Assembly (NCBI GenBank): GCA_934045075.1
Contig: OW203724.1
Span: 12,015,473 to 12,079,472 of the forward strand
Length of the DNA stretch: 64,000 nt
Direction: 5' to 3'
From: Yponomeuta sedellus
Lineage: Eukaryota > Arthropoda > Insecta > Lepidoptera > Yponomeutidae
A model generated the notes under the pieces. It was given only the letters and a program-made list of their open reading frames with translations, searched no databases and was not told the DNA's origin. Shown one piece after another: positions 1-11,533 of this stretch. Made by a program: the position numbers and the translations under genes. Position 1 is the first letter of the stretch; each line of letters starts with the position of its first letter.

Positions 1-1618
1 GGTGAACGTCACTATTTTGAGGGACATTTGCACTGCTGGCAATCCTTGCCGATTCGCATTGGATTGAGGTTGCAAATACGGATTAATCTGTGACTCGGGA
101 CAGCTGGGTCGTTTATTGAAATAGTTCACAAGTTCTCAGTATAGGCAAATCCCGTTTCCAATGTAGCCAAAGTGCACATGTTGCAGCATATGTTGGCAAG
201 TACTGACCATAGCAAAAACGGCAGAACCTCGGAGGGGCACCTATATTTCTGTAACGCGCTGTGAGAACCAGACACACAACACATGCCGTGGAAAGTAATC
301 TTTTAGCTGTGTCCCCATGTGTTATAACCAGCCAGCGTGGCTAATTTGGAGGCGCTGCAATCGTAGTAACCCGACGGCTTTTAGCAAGTCTTCCCTCTGG
401 GGGGCGCGTTCACGAAACTCACTCTAATCTTTTAATTTGACACCATCATACTGAAATATTAAAACATTTTTAAAATTGTTTTTACAGCAACGAATTAAAT
501 TTTGTTAAGTTAATTATTAATGTAAATAATAACTATCAGGTATTGAACAAATACACTAATGGGAAACATACAAAATTCATTTTAAATGTTAGGGTAAATA
601 GTCAGTATAACATAGCAATTCCTTTTTTATCTACAACTAAGTGGTTGATAATAATAAATAATAATAATTAACATTCATGGACATATTACACAGATCTCGT
701 TAGCCCCATACTAAGTACAAATAAATGACGTGTGTCACAGGTGCTAACTCGACGATAGATTTTAATACAATAAATACATAGATAACATCCAAGACCCGAG
801 ACAAACTAGAAAAGGTCTCTTGCGAGTTTTAGCGTTTTTTCTATAAAACAAAAATAAAACAGCTGAAATATCACGATTCTATATTCATATTCTATATTCG
901 TTAGGCAAGTCGCCATAATTACACAGATTCTATAAAAAATTGAGCTAACCGGAGTTTAGCATATTTTAAAGACCGTCAACGATTACACGATGTTCACACA
1001 TCTTCATTCTTTTGCATTCTTTCTTCCTAGCGTATCGATAGTAAAACAAGTTTTATTAATTTTTTTATCAAACAATTGCAGCCCAGAGCTCTGCGACGCT
1101 GAGTGCGTTATCACTTGTAATCATTAGGAATGCAGGACTATCGTCTCAAAAGTAGGTACCGCAAAAAACAGTTCGAACTAAATTAATACTATTCCTGTAA
1201 TTTTCCAAAAACAAAATACCTTCAAAGCGTGTTTTGTTTTTGGAAAATTCGGAATAATTTGCGGTCGGATACAATGACACATTTATAAGTAATTTTGTCA
1301 GAATATTAGGACCAGAGCTAATTGTAAGACAAGCTGGACTAGGTCTGACCACGTCCACGTCAAATTACACCCCAATTTTTAAATCGACAATAGTGTATTT
1401 GTAATGTATACAAATATATTATTACTTCTATAAAAATTGTGAAAGAGACATTACACAGTAACGTAAGTACAATAATAGTTCAATTACACTCTCTTCTCGA
1501 GTCTCACTCTCACACCACGCCTCGTCTCGTTCACCACTTGTTCACCCCTCACAACTCAAACACTCAGGTTCTCTCACAGATGCTTTTCTTCACAGTTAGC
1601 GAGTGGTATTGCTACTCA
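1..1618. other. non-coding, no gene recognised
   Basis: AT-rich sequence with short frames only and no recognisable domain. The only structure seen is a small inverted repeat near 1.2 kb, listed separately. Confidence 0.5.
1201..1247. repeat. short inverted repeat (hairpin)
   Basis: Two perfect 16-base arms, at 1201-1216 and 1232-1247, are separated by 15 bases. There is no duplication or gene next to it. It could be a fragment of a foldback repeat. Confidence 0.6.
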
Positions 1619-2468
1619 TTAATTAGCCATGGCTGTGTCCCACTGCTATGCAAAGGCCTCCCCTTCAGATTTCCACTCCTCTTTGCTGACGGCCAATGCT
1701 TCCCACCCAGGTAAATATTTGGTCAGGTCGTCACACCATCTCCGCCTTGGTCTGCCTCGTCGTCGGTAGCCATCGCACGGGACCCAATCAGTGACGATTT
1801 TCGCCCACCTTTCCGGCTCCATACGTCTGACATGGCCAGCCCAGCTCCACTTGAGCTTAGCGGTCGCAACTCCACTCCAACGTCAGTGATCTTGGTTTTG
1901 GCGCGCAGCATGGTGGTCCGGATTTTGTCAACCCTTTTTACACCAAGTATGCTGCGCTCCATTGCCCTTTGGCAAACCTTGAGTTTGGACTTCTGATGTT
2001 CAGAAGACCAGACGGTGCTCAGACCTACGGTGCTCAAACCAGGTCTGAGCACCGTAGTTTAGGATGGGCAGGATGCACATGTCAACCAGCTTACGCTTCA
2101 AGGCAAGCGGAAGCTCGCCTTTCATCAGCTCCTTCATAGACCAGTAGCTCTTCCAGGCGTTGTCGATACGACGACGATCTCCTTGTCTTGCCTGTTTTCG
2201 AAGGAGACTATCTGGCCTAGGTAAGTGTACTCGCTGACGTATTGTATTTCCTGCCCATCTACCACGACCCTACGTTTTGTGCTGTTAGTCATACACTGAG
2301 TCTTCGATCTGTTCATCCTCAGTCCAACCTCAAGGCTCGCGTCACTGAGATCTTGCAACATATGTTGGAGTTCAAGAGCTGTAGAAGCAAACAAGATAAT
2401 GTCATCGGCAAAACGAAGGTTAGTAAGCCTTTTGCTGCCACCAACATCAATGCTTTTACTAGCCCATA
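1619..2468 (-). pseudogene. RTE-type LINE reverse transcriptase, 3' remnant
   Basis: The minus strand encodes the second half of an RTE-clade reverse transcriptase in several frames. It begins near 2468 with the polymerase motif LRFADDIILFAS (the FADD box), continues through a YTYLGQIVSFENRQDKEI block, then EHQKSKLKVCQRAMERSILG and a GRPRRRW block, and ends GEAFAQQWDTAMAN with stop at 1619-1621. Full-length RTE proteins are about 1,000 residues with an N-terminal endonuclease, so the 5' two thirds are missing. The frames are interrupted around 2010-2130, where a short inverted duplication of GGTGCTCAGACC lies. This is a dead 5'-truncated copy. A more diverged relative lies at 17.1-17.6 kb. 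The clade is assigned by motif recall, and the exact family is not established. Confidence 0.85.
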
Positions 2469-3409
2469 GGTATTGCTACTATAAATGCACAAATGCACGT
2501 AACTTAGAAAACAAAGTAGATACATGCTAGGATTCCAACTTATAATTTTGTCCTATTTCATATGATTACCACTCGACACGATAGCAAACAAAAAAAGACA
2601 ACTCCACTTTTTGAATGCATGCACATACCCAATATACATCTACATCTAGAGATATAATGATTATACACTGTTATACATATTTTTTTTATTTCAAGTATTA
2701 TTACTATTTTTGTACCGTCATTAAAAATGCGAAAATGTTATAACGAGACGAATGGGAGACATACCTAACAGCAGCCTTAAATACAAGCCAATTAGAACAA
2801 CCGTCGTTGGGTTCAAAGCCCGAAGCAACCGTCGACGACGTCAGGCCTCACTTTACGCACCGCGGACGAAAATGTGAAGGCACTTCCTCTTAATGACGGT
2901 CGCCATTTCATACCTACACCTAGCAACCACCTTGTACCGGGGCGGCACACTTGCGAGTGATAAACACTGTCGGCCCATCATACCAGTTTACACTGCCAAC
3001 TTAAATTCAACCTTATATCTTGAACATAAGAACATTCCAAAATCCATGAAGTGAAGTTAGATTTATCGTCATGGCGTCTCCGTATTTGTGAGGTACTGAG
3101 CTATAGTTAGTTTCTTCTCAGCTAATGAGAGACAGCCTTTATCCAATTAAATATACAGCCAATTATCAACTTTTTAGAACTCGTACAGTTCGCCGTTTGA
3201 ACAGTCCTTTCGTCATTCGTACGACCTCAATTTCTCGTGAATTTCACATGATATATAAACATTGTAATACTGTGGAATTTTATTTCAGTCAACAGAAGTA
3301 CAACATGCGCATGTTGAGACACTAACGCCTGTTATATCATCATCATGTTATATGATTCAGTTGATAGGTCCCTCGCACCGTGCTCACTCGCTGTGCTTTA
3401 AATATAATT
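2469..3409. other. non-coding, no gene recognised
   Basis: No domain, RNA gene or clear repeat is seen here. The small frame at 3125-3325 shows no recognisable motif. Confidence 0.45.
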
Positions 3410-3420
3410 AGATCAATACA

Positions 3421-3785
3421 TTTTTAAGAACCTATTTAGAGGCTAAAAATTTCACCCATGCCGGGATTCGAACCCGCAACCTCTGGCTATCCGTGCCAGT
3501 GCTCTACCAATTGAGCCAATGGGTGACTCACGGCATCAGTGAAATTTCGAAACTCTTTACACTATTCTCTGTATTACGTACAGGCAGCGACATCTGACTT
3601 AAGCAAATTGCATTACTTACAGCCCCGACTACCTACTTTGCAGTTAGGTTTAACATCGGAACGATATCACTGTACCCACATGATTATACTATTTTTATTT
3701 TAATGCACTAACCCGTGCTAAGGAACAAATTTAAAAACCTATTTAGAGGCTAAAAAGGCTATTAAGGCTTTAAGGCTATTAAGAG
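3421..3785 (-). mobile_element. tRNA-like 309-bp module, dispersed copy 1
   Basis: This is one copy of a repeat containing a complete 73-base tRNA-like cloverleaf at 3453-3525 (minus). It has an A-box of type TAGCTCANTTGG and a B-box GGTTCGAATCC. It is flanked by AGATCAATACA (3410-3420) and AGATCTATACA (3786-3796), a probable target-site duplication with one mismatch. Unlike the other copies, its 5' end is not inverted. The pseudo-anticodon loop reads ACGGATA, so base 33 is C rather than the universal U. It is not a functional tRNA. Confidence 0.7.
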
Positions 3786-3786
3786 A

Positions 3787-3900
3787 GATCTATACACTCC
3801 ACTTACCCGGACTTGGGGGCCAAGTGGAGTATGGCCTAATTTTCCTGCGATGCAGGAAGAGACCCGTGCCCCAGCAGTGGAGACATACAAAGGGTTGATA
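3787..3900 (+). repeat. fragment of the 5S-like SINE family, 3' part
   Basis: This has the recurrent 3' body of the family: an ACCCGGACTTGG block, GTGGAGTATGGCCTAA, CGATGCAGGAAGAGACC, and the tail CATACAAAGGGTTGATATC. It is the 3' part only. Fuller copies lie at 11.5, 41.0 and 47.0 kb. Confidence 0.75.
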
Positions 3901-4064
3901 TCAGATCGACTATACCTAAGTACTCGAAATATGTTCTATCGACTTATGAACGCCACAATTTCGATTATGGGCATCGAAGTATTATTGAAATTACAGGTGT
4001 ATCTGAATTTGTTTACCGTTTTTTAAGTCGATATCCTAACCATGATTCAGAAACATGTGGTACT

Positions 4065-4437
4065 GTTTTAAAAACCTATTTAGAGGCTAAAATTGTCCTT
4101 AGCACGGGTTAGTGCATTAAAAAGAATATAATCATGTGGGTACAGCGATATCATTCCGATGTAAAAACCTTACTGCAAAGTAGGTACTCGGGGCTGCAAG
4201 TGATGCAAATTACTTCAGCCAGATGTCGCTGCCTGTACGTAATACAGAGAATATTGTAAAGAGGTTCGAAATTTCACTGATGCCGGTGAGTCGCCCATTA
4301 GCTCAGTTGGAAAAGGCGCTGGCACGGATAGCCAGAGGTCGCGGGTTCGAATCCCGGCATGGGTGGAATTTTTAGCCTCTAAATAGGGTTTTAAAATTGT
4401 CCTTAGCACGGGTTAGTACATTAAAAAGAATATAATT
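4065..4437 (+). mobile_element. tRNA-like 309-bp module, dispersed copy 2
   Basis: A 373-bp insertion is bounded by an exact 10-bp duplication, ATGTGGTACT, at 4055-4064 and 4438-4447. The tRNA-like segment is at 4292-4365 (plus) with intact A and B boxes. The first bases, AACCTATTTAGAGGCTAAAA, are the reverse complement of the segment just downstream of the tRNA-like part. The 5' end is therefore inverted while the rest is in normal order. The element ends in the AT-rich TTAAAAAGAATATAATT. Confidence 0.8.
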
Positions 4438-4447
4438 ATGTGGTACT

Positions 4448-5475
4448 AGTTTTGGAATGAAAGATTTTTTTTGTTTCCCAAAATTAGGTACTTCACTTAA
4501 GCATAAACAAAAAATATTAGTACAAAAAGTAATAAAAATCTAACAAACCTAAGGTTCGAGTGTCTTAATGTCGACGACGGCCATCTCAATGTTTTTTTTA
4601 ATTGTTTACGCATCAGATGACATTTAATATACAAAAACATTTTTCAAGGTGATGGCAATTCCTAACCCTTCGAATTTGGATCCATAGTAAGGAGTCGAAG
4701 GTCGAAAATCACGAATACAGATATTTTATAGCATTATTGAATGTTTTTTGACAACGAAAACAACGTCCCTTCAAAATAGATATTCCTAAAGTTTTAAAAT
4801 CACCCTGTACTTTTAGTTCTTGAGTACTAAGCCTTATAGGCTAATCCATGGTTTCAAAATAGGAGATTTCGTTTATTTCTACGTGCCAGGAAGCGCTTTA
4901 AGTACCTACATGTTTCTATTTGTGAGTAAAATAGAATAAATAGTAACAAATATAAATTCATTTGTAGCAATACCACTCACTAACGGTGAAGAAAAAACGT
5001 CGTGGGGAAGCCTGAGTGTCCGAGCTGTAAGTGTAGCTGTAAAAGTAGCATGGCCAATTTAAAGCGCTGACAGCTGCCGCTGACGTAGTTAGCGCTTGAA
5101 ATTGGCCATGCTAAATTTTTTTATATGAACGGAAATCTCAAAACCATTTCGAGAATTTTGCTTTTCGTACAATTTCTATTTATCAGATTTGTAAATAAGT
5201 CTATATTTTTTAAGATATTCAATAAAAAACATTGACCTTAAATGACTTTTGTATGACGTCAGCAATGGCAGTTTGAGTATTAATCCTTCGCCTTACAAAA
5301 AAGAAAAACGAAATGTCAACGTGTGATTCACAGAGCATATAAATAAGAGACGGGACCTCCCTATATGCTTTTGTAATGAGTTTAGCCCCGTTAGCAATAC
5401 CAACCAATAGAGCAAAAATGCAATGTCAAAAGTGCTACCAACATAACAACTTGTCTGTGCATTAGGGACGTCCAC
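4448..5475. other. non-coding, with one foldback hairpin
   Basis: No gene is recognised. The segment holds a foldback hairpin at 5046-5113, listed separately. Confidence 0.45.
5046..5113. repeat. foldback hairpin, MITE-like
   Basis: Arms starting TAGCATGGCCAATTT and ending AAATTGGCCATGCTA extend inward through AGCGCT to give about 22 bp of near-perfect pairing around a 20-odd-base loop. The size fits a miniature foldback element. No target-site duplication was confirmed. Confidence 0.6.
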
Positions 5476-7010
5476 TTACATTGGTACTACATTTATCGAT
5501 ATCGATAAGTTTTCATCCAGGGGCTCCGCAGTTAGCCTAATAAAATTAATAAAAATCAATGTTTTCAATAAAACGACAAATGAAATTAGTATTTTATTAT
5601 TGATTATCAAATCACAATAATTGTGGTCAAGGTCTATTGAATTTATTTCAGCAGCTATTTGGTTTTTCCTTAGAGGTGTCCAATCTGAGCGAACTTCATC
5701 AATCGGTGGTTTGGATTCAGGTGCTGAAATCGTCAAAAAAAGTTAAGTTGAGTCGTTATTGATTATTAATTTGTTGGTAAACTATGCTACTTACCGGGAT
5801 AGTTCTGATAAATATGCTGAGATTCCAGGCCACAATAATTGTGGTCAAACCCTACTGGACCAATAGCAACAGCTGATATTTTGGCTGCTGTACAAGGTGC
5901 TGAAAATGATAACACTTTGTAATTTATCAAAGTAAACAAACTCTAGTTACAAAAAACCTCAGCGATACATGAAAAGTCTACGTACCAGAGTTGTTTTGTG
6001 AAGCTCGACAACTAATAGGTTTTTGTATAGCTGAATCTGAAAATAAACAATTGCAAGAATAGTCCGAAAAAAAAAATAGTTTGTTCCTGTTTACCACATA
6101 ACTGCATAATTGACTATGTAACTATCAAATACATTTTTATAAAAAAATATTTTAAGTTAAAAATTAGTAAAAAAATATTTTAGTAATTCCAATCACTAAC
6201 CAGTTTCAAGTGATGCGACGTGGCTACGTGGTAAGGAAACTCAGCTAGTAAGTAATCAGGAAGAGGAGGCGCATTTATAAGTAGAGAAGATACAGCCCTG
6301 TAAAAAAATGTTTATCAAAGTATGTCATTTACGTATTAAGACGTAATAATAATATTGCGTTCTAAATGACGGAGCAAAATATATTCAAATGTTCGACGTA
6401 AAGCAAGGCGTATTTTGTGTTTTATTACATAATTATTCATGAAATGTAGTAAGTGTTACATTATAAGTTTATAACACAACTCACCATTTCTTTAATCGGC
6501 TTCCTTTTAAAATAGTTGTAAAAATCTTTCGGCCGGAAATGATCTCTACAAACATATTTATGTTGGTGGAGTTTTTCGATGGGGATATACGATATAAGAT
6601 CTTCCACAATTTTCACCCATTGTCTGCATCTAAAAAAAAAAAACAACATTCAATGCAGCCACTAATAGTGCATCGTTGAAACATTGTTATGGCTTACAGC
6701 AATTCACCCGTCATACACTGAGTAGTAATTCTGACCAAGGTACTTATCAGATATTTTTTTATCGATATTGAATATGTGTATGGCACATCACTATGACATT
6801 GAAACATTGAGTATTTTTCTCATAGTATATTAATTACGTTATTTAACATAATTTATGATCTTGCTCTTGTGCAAGATGACAAAAACTGTAGCCAGAAATA
6901 CTTACCGGTCTTCATCCCTAGGAAATTTACCCATAAACTTTCTTTTGGTACCCTTTGACCGGCTGCATTTTACAAATGGCACAAGTTCGACACCATCCGA
7001 TCAATGCCAT
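5476..7010 (-). pseudogene. THAP-domain gene, six exons, decayed
   Basis: Exons on the minus strand are 6906-7010, 6485-6629, 6201-6297, 5986-6036, 5795-5899 and 5476-5723. Each is flanked by AG and GT, and strong donors include GTAAG and GTGAGT. Intron phases agree throughout (2, 0, 1, 1, 1). Exons 1-2 encode a THAP zinc finger: a paired-cysteine start (MVSNLCHL, then KCSRSKG), FPRDEDRCRQWVKIV, and the distal C-x2-H in VCRDHF. Exons 5 and 6 both carry a DHNYC motif, suggesting an internal duplication. The gene ends in a TAA at 5476-5478. It is broken: exon 1 needs a one-base frameshift to join the two THAP cysteines, and exon 3 has two TGA stops in the frame the splice phases demand. THAP domains bind DNA and occur in host regulators and in transposases. 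The C-terminal part is not recognised, so either origin is possible. Confidence 0.65.
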
Positions 7011-7275
7011 TATTAAAAGAAAATCACTAAACACTGTACAACAAGATACACACAGCTAGATATTGAACAAACTTAAAACACAAAAATTTTAACTAGAAAA
7101 CGTTCTAATATGTGCCGCGTTCCGCCATATTTGTTATGTTTTCAGTTTGACATTGACAGCAAAGAAAGAGTAAGTAGTATTAAAGAGTGAGACAAAAATA
7201 TGTCCGCCATTAAAACGGGGCTAAATGCGAACAAAAATTTCAAAGTTCCTACTTGCGCTAGGCTGGTGTGATTAT

Positions 7276-7524
7276 TTATGTAATTATTTTTTCTGTGGTC
7301 ACAGAGAAAATAATCACTACGTTTGTCTGTGGCGCCTTAACATTTTTACTCGCTAATGAAGACTCTATTTCTTTGAAGCCACTATCAGCTAATATTACTG
7401 CATTCGTAGGAAGATATTCAATCAGACCACTCTCAAATAATGTGAGGTTAGACCACAGAATACACGGATAGTCGACCAAATCAACGTTTAATTGTTCACT
7501 GAAATCAACTGACGTAAATGACAT
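7276..7524 (-). pseudogene. possible DDE-type transposase fragment
   Basis: An 82-residue frame contains EYLPTNAVILADSGFKEIES followed by LASKNVKAP. This resembles the central block of DDE_Tnp_4-type transposases (Harbinger and ISL2EU groups), where a hydrophobic strand leads to an acidic residue followed by GF. Only this block is present. The frame's 3' end runs into an inverted repeat at about 7285-7315 (TTATTTTTTCTGTG with its complement). It lies just upstream of the THAP gene on the same strand. Some ISL2EU transposons combine THAP and DDE_4 domains, so the two may derive from one element, but the order here does not prove it. Confidence 0.4.
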
Positions 7525-7884
7525 TTGTTTTTTTTATGTAGGCAGACTATCTCTTTAAACATGCTCTGATGACGTCACACACCACAAAATATTAGAAAAA
7601 TATTAAAAATAGAAATAATTAATAAAATTCAAAACTAACGAAATTAGTTTCTTGAAACGGTCCATATTTTCGAAATGAATTATAAAAAACGTATATCAAA
7701 AATAAGTAGCATGGGCAATTGCTGCATTGGGCACGCGTGATAATTAAGCCCATACTATCTCTTTATGAGAAAAAGCCCTACCCTGTACCCTGCAGCGGAA
7801 TGTATAAAGGCAACATAAAAAAATGCATAGACATCTACAAGCTTTTGTTTTACTTTGGGAGTAAAATGCAGTTAATAAATGTAT
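7525..7884. other. non-coding, short repeat fragment
   Basis: No gene is seen. Around 7743-7800 there is a fragment (AAGCCCATACTATCTCT) resembling the reverse complement of the repeat at 30.72-30.78 kb. Confidence 0.4.
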
Positions 7885-8095
7885 AAGCCGTTGTTGCCGG
7901 CTGTCATGTAATGGCAGTCGTTAAGCCATGTCAAAGGCCTTATGGGCGGCTTGATAACTTCTGACAGTAAGGCCCGTCACTGTCTTACAATCTTCCACCA
8001 ACCCGGACTTGGCCTCCGTGGTGGAGTATGGCCTAAACTACCTGCGATGCAGGAAGAGACCGTGCCCCAGCCGTGGGGACAAGGGTTGATAACAA
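7885..8095 (+). repeat. 5S-like SINE family, 3' two thirds
   Basis: This starts near GCCGGCTGTCATGTAATGGC and runs through ACCCGGACTTGG, GTGGAGTATGGCCTAA and CGATGCAGGAAGAGACC to a GGGGACAAGGGTTGATAAC tail. The 5S-like head is missing. Confidence 0.8.
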
Positions 8096-8683
8096 AATGT
8101 CTCTTAGCTGTTTCTGGTTTTTAAGTCCTGACAGTAAATCCAAGCTTGAAGCAATAAAGCTTGATGTTACATACTCAGAAAATTAAATATAATGGAAAGC
8201 GTTTCAAGGAACTCTTGCTAAACGCACAATGAATTAAATACACAATAATGAATAATAACATTTATGAGTACAACAGCGTTAAGCCAGTCTAGTGTTGTGC
8301 CACGCCCCCAGCCCTGGCACATCTGTGTCGGGGAATTCGGTCGCTTTGCGAAATTACCTAAATTAATAATGCCGAGAGGAATTTTTAATCACACATCTAA
8401 CTTTTTACATAATAATAACTTTTTCCTGACCGCGAAAACAACAGTAGGTCTACAAAATAAAGAATACTGATGTGAAAAATATTATTAAGACGTATAGAGT
8501 GCACCACGACTAGTTAACACAGCCCGCACAGTGCATATTTTACATGAACCGAATCGAGCTCTTATAAATCCCCTTTATATTTGCAGTCAGTCATGTTAGA
8601 GGACTGAAATATTAAAAAAAATATCGAATAGATTTGTTCAGATTTCATATTGGCATATTAGCTAGTACCCATAATAATTTCAT

Positions 8684-8756
8684 AGGTCGAAAAATGTTAT
8701 TTTTGGAGCCCTACTGTTTCTAACAGTAAGGGTCCAAAAATAACATTTTTCGACCT
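8684..8756. repeat. 73-bp foldback hairpin
   Basis: The left arm starts AGGTCGAAAAATGTTATTTT and the right arm ends AAAATAACATTTTTCGACCT. Pairing continues inward through AACAGTA with few mismatches, leaving a very small loop. It is consistent with a miniature foldback element or a long hairpin transcript. Confidence 0.65.
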
Positions 8757-9598
8757 TTAGAGCCTCTTTTCGATCGTCTTAAGTCAATAATATTTTTAAT
8801 TGAGCAAGAGCTTTAATTTATAACATAAATAGTGTAGAACATAATAAGTGGGTAAAATAAACTGAAAAAAACCATCACGACCATTATTGTTGATAAGTGT
8901 ATAATTCGGTCACCCTGTATATGTAAGTATATTCGTAATTTGAGTAATCTCAATAAAGGTAAAGGTCTATAAAGGAAACCTAATTGGTTGCAGATAAAGA
9001 AAAACTTTGTTTTAACTCTCTCGAAAGGTCTGTAAATATGAGCTTTACCACTTTTTACATTTACCTTTTGCGGGGAAAATAGTAACTTCCTTGCATCATA
9101 ATCGAAGGCCAAACTAAAAACCCTGTACTATGGTAATCAGGCAAGGTTATGGCCAACCCAAAGGCTGGCCAAACATGGCAGGCATGATGTTTGCGCTTGT
9201 CGCATAGTTACTTTTTTCGTAGGTTTGCCAATTTAGTTTCGTTTACGCAGAGAAAACGTGATGCTACCCTCAGGTATGTATTGATAACGATAACGATGCT
9301 ACTCTGACCTTGGTGAGCTAAGGAGCAAACTCTAAGGACTTTTGAACTTACGCATCCAATATATTTTCAGATTCCGTGAAGTTTCCGGTTTTATTCCGAT
9401 GTCAAGCGGGTCGATATCCGTTTCTTGTCTTGTCGACTCTCTACAGCGTGTTGAATAAAGCTTGCTCTTCTTTGTAACTTAGGGAACGTTTTATTGATCT
9501 CCAAAGTGATGCCCGCCGTTTGTGATCCAGAGCATAAGGCGTGGGCCACGCAGACAGGACGAAGGGGGGAGCGCGGATATGTCATGAGTCACGTTGCA

Positions 9599-9657
9599 TA
9601 GAGTCACAGGCCACAGAGCGACCACAGAGCAAGGGCTGTGGTCTGTGGCTCTATACA
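9599..9657. repeat. GC-rich hairpin of about 58 bases
   Basis: Arms ATAGAGTCACAGGCCACAG and CTGTGGTCTGTGGCTCTAT pair over about 19 positions with two mismatches. The loop itself contains another ACCACAGAG copy. Size and shape are like a small-RNA precursor, but nothing shows that it is transcribed. Confidence 0.5.
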
Positions 9658-9966
9658 AAGCGTCGCATCTTTTCCGCGCCCTCGCCCCACGTCGTTTCTT
9701 TGTTGCCCACGCCTAATACGGCGGAATATTCGAGCTCTTTTACAGTGACTGCGATTTTCTCGTGGAAAAGCCTTCCTCGGCGCTGTTCCAGGTAGAGAAA
9801 GGCTTTCTGAATTCGTCCATATATTGTATTGTGTGGTTCAGCGACAAGTTTGTGTTGTTAATGAATGACGCTGTCTGGTTACACTGTTTTTATTACAAAG
9901 CGGGTTCACATTAATTACAGTCTGTTATATACTTTACAGTTTGACTGTTTTCATTTAAAAAAAAGA

Positions 9967-10135
9967 GAGGTAGCGTAGTGGTGGAACGGCCTCACATTTG
10001 GTAAGTCCTGGGTTCGATGCGGGCATGCATGTACCAATGACTTTGTTAAGTTATGTAGGCACATTTGTGAAGGTGTAGTAGCAATGCCATTTGTTACCGG
10101 GTTACCATAATTACCACAAATGCACACACATAAAA
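9967..10135 (+). mobile_element. tRNA-derived SINE
   Basis: The A-box TAGCGTAGTGG (9971-9981) and the B-box GGTTCGATGC (10011-10020) have tRNA-like spacing. A non-tRNA body follows, ending in an A-rich tract near 10130. This is the layout of a tRNA-derived SINE. The family is not named, and the flanking duplication was not resolved. Confidence 0.6.
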
Positions 10136-11533
10136 AATAACACAATAATAGGAAAGATGAACATCAATATGAGAAAGTGTGGAAAGACAGTAACACCTTC
10201 TTACAAATGCATGCGCCTCCGTGGCAAGAAAAAAAAAGGTCACCAACTCAGCATGCATTGCTGGTGAGTGCTGTGAACAACACATCACCAGCAAAACTGA
10301 TTTTCAGTTGAGACCATTATTTATTTTACTACACAGGTACTACGTACAGCCTTACATAGCCAATCCGAGGTGGGCGCCTGCTCTCGCTCTGAGAGGCCTT
10401 TTCCCTGCAGTGGAGACGTATATATAGTCAACATAAAAAATACTTTTTAGCTTATGTATAGTTTTACGGTACCTTGAAGTCTGCACGTGCACTCTGTGCG
10501 CACATAACTTGGAAGCCATGATCGGCTACATAAGCCAGTGAAACCTTCACCAAGTATAACTGAGATCCAGTTAGCAGTCGAGCCAAATACGCCTGAGAGG
10601 ATATATTATAAATAATATCGTTTTTCGGTTCTTTTGCCTAGTTGTGTAGTAGCGCTGTCTGGTAGATAATGCTTAAAACCCAAAGTGCTAAATTGACATT
10701 CTATGACAATAATAATTATGGGTATTTTATTCACCCTGACTTTTCGAAAATATCGATCCGAGGAGTAACTCGGAGAACAAAAATGATTGCACATTTCATA
10801 GGGAACCCTGTAAATGTCGGAGGCGTTCGCGTCACTTGAGCCAGGATTTAGGAAAGCAAATTGAGTTGTAAGCTCCAGACATACTCAGGCAGAATACCCC
10901 CTACTCACGAAATAATCTTTAAGATATTTCATTCCGCTACTCTGAGTTATTCTTAACCGAAAAAAGGAGGTGGTTCTGTTTCCGATGCGTATATTTTTTG
11001 TTTGTAGATTTGCATATTTTTTCTAAGTTCGATTTCGATCTAACTGCACCTTTAAGTTGGTAGGTACCACTTCATTCCAAAATCAGTCAAGAGAGGGTCA
11101 GAGACGCCTATACTAACAAACGGTTCCCCAAATCTAAAAATAGTTTTTCTACACCCACAATATTTTAAACGACCAATCTAACTATACACTAAGGCATAAT
11201 TATTGACAGTTATCTCTGAGCTAAGCCGCAAACATTCAAACAGACAGACAGGCGGACAAACAATAGACGTAAGTAGAGTCTTAGGGGAATTTTTACCGTT
11301 TGGGTACGGAAACCTTAAAACTTAACTCTTTCACGCTCATTCAGAACCAAATAGACACACAGAAATACATAGGTATATTCTCTAACAATAGGGATCTACG
11401 TAATCTGACTATCCGTTAATATATTCCTTACCCTATGGGTACGGGAACCTATTAGTAAAACGCTTTTTAGTATTTCTATTAAAAGGCAACTCGCTATAAA
11501 TATACATGTAGTTAGATTTTTACTCACTTGATA
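10136..11533. other. non-coding, repeat fragments
   Basis: No gene is seen. Around 10370-10430 there is a LINE-tail-like segment (CTGCAGTGGAGACG). Around 11285-11330 there is part of the CCGTACCC repeat family that recurs at 18.6 and 39.9 kb. Confidence 0.4.

Larger units (their letters stand above)
8096..9950. other. non-coding, two hairpins
   Basis: No coding domain is recognised. The stretch holds the hairpins at 8684-8756 and 9599-9657 and a GC-rich patch around 9540-9780 unlike its AT-rich surroundings. Confidence 0.4.

Noticed and set aside
3453..3525. Functional tRNA gene (pseudo-anticodon GGA)
   Set aside because: Base 33 is C, the serine-type long variable arm is absent, the T stem has a mismatch, and the sequence is part of a multi-copy mobile module.
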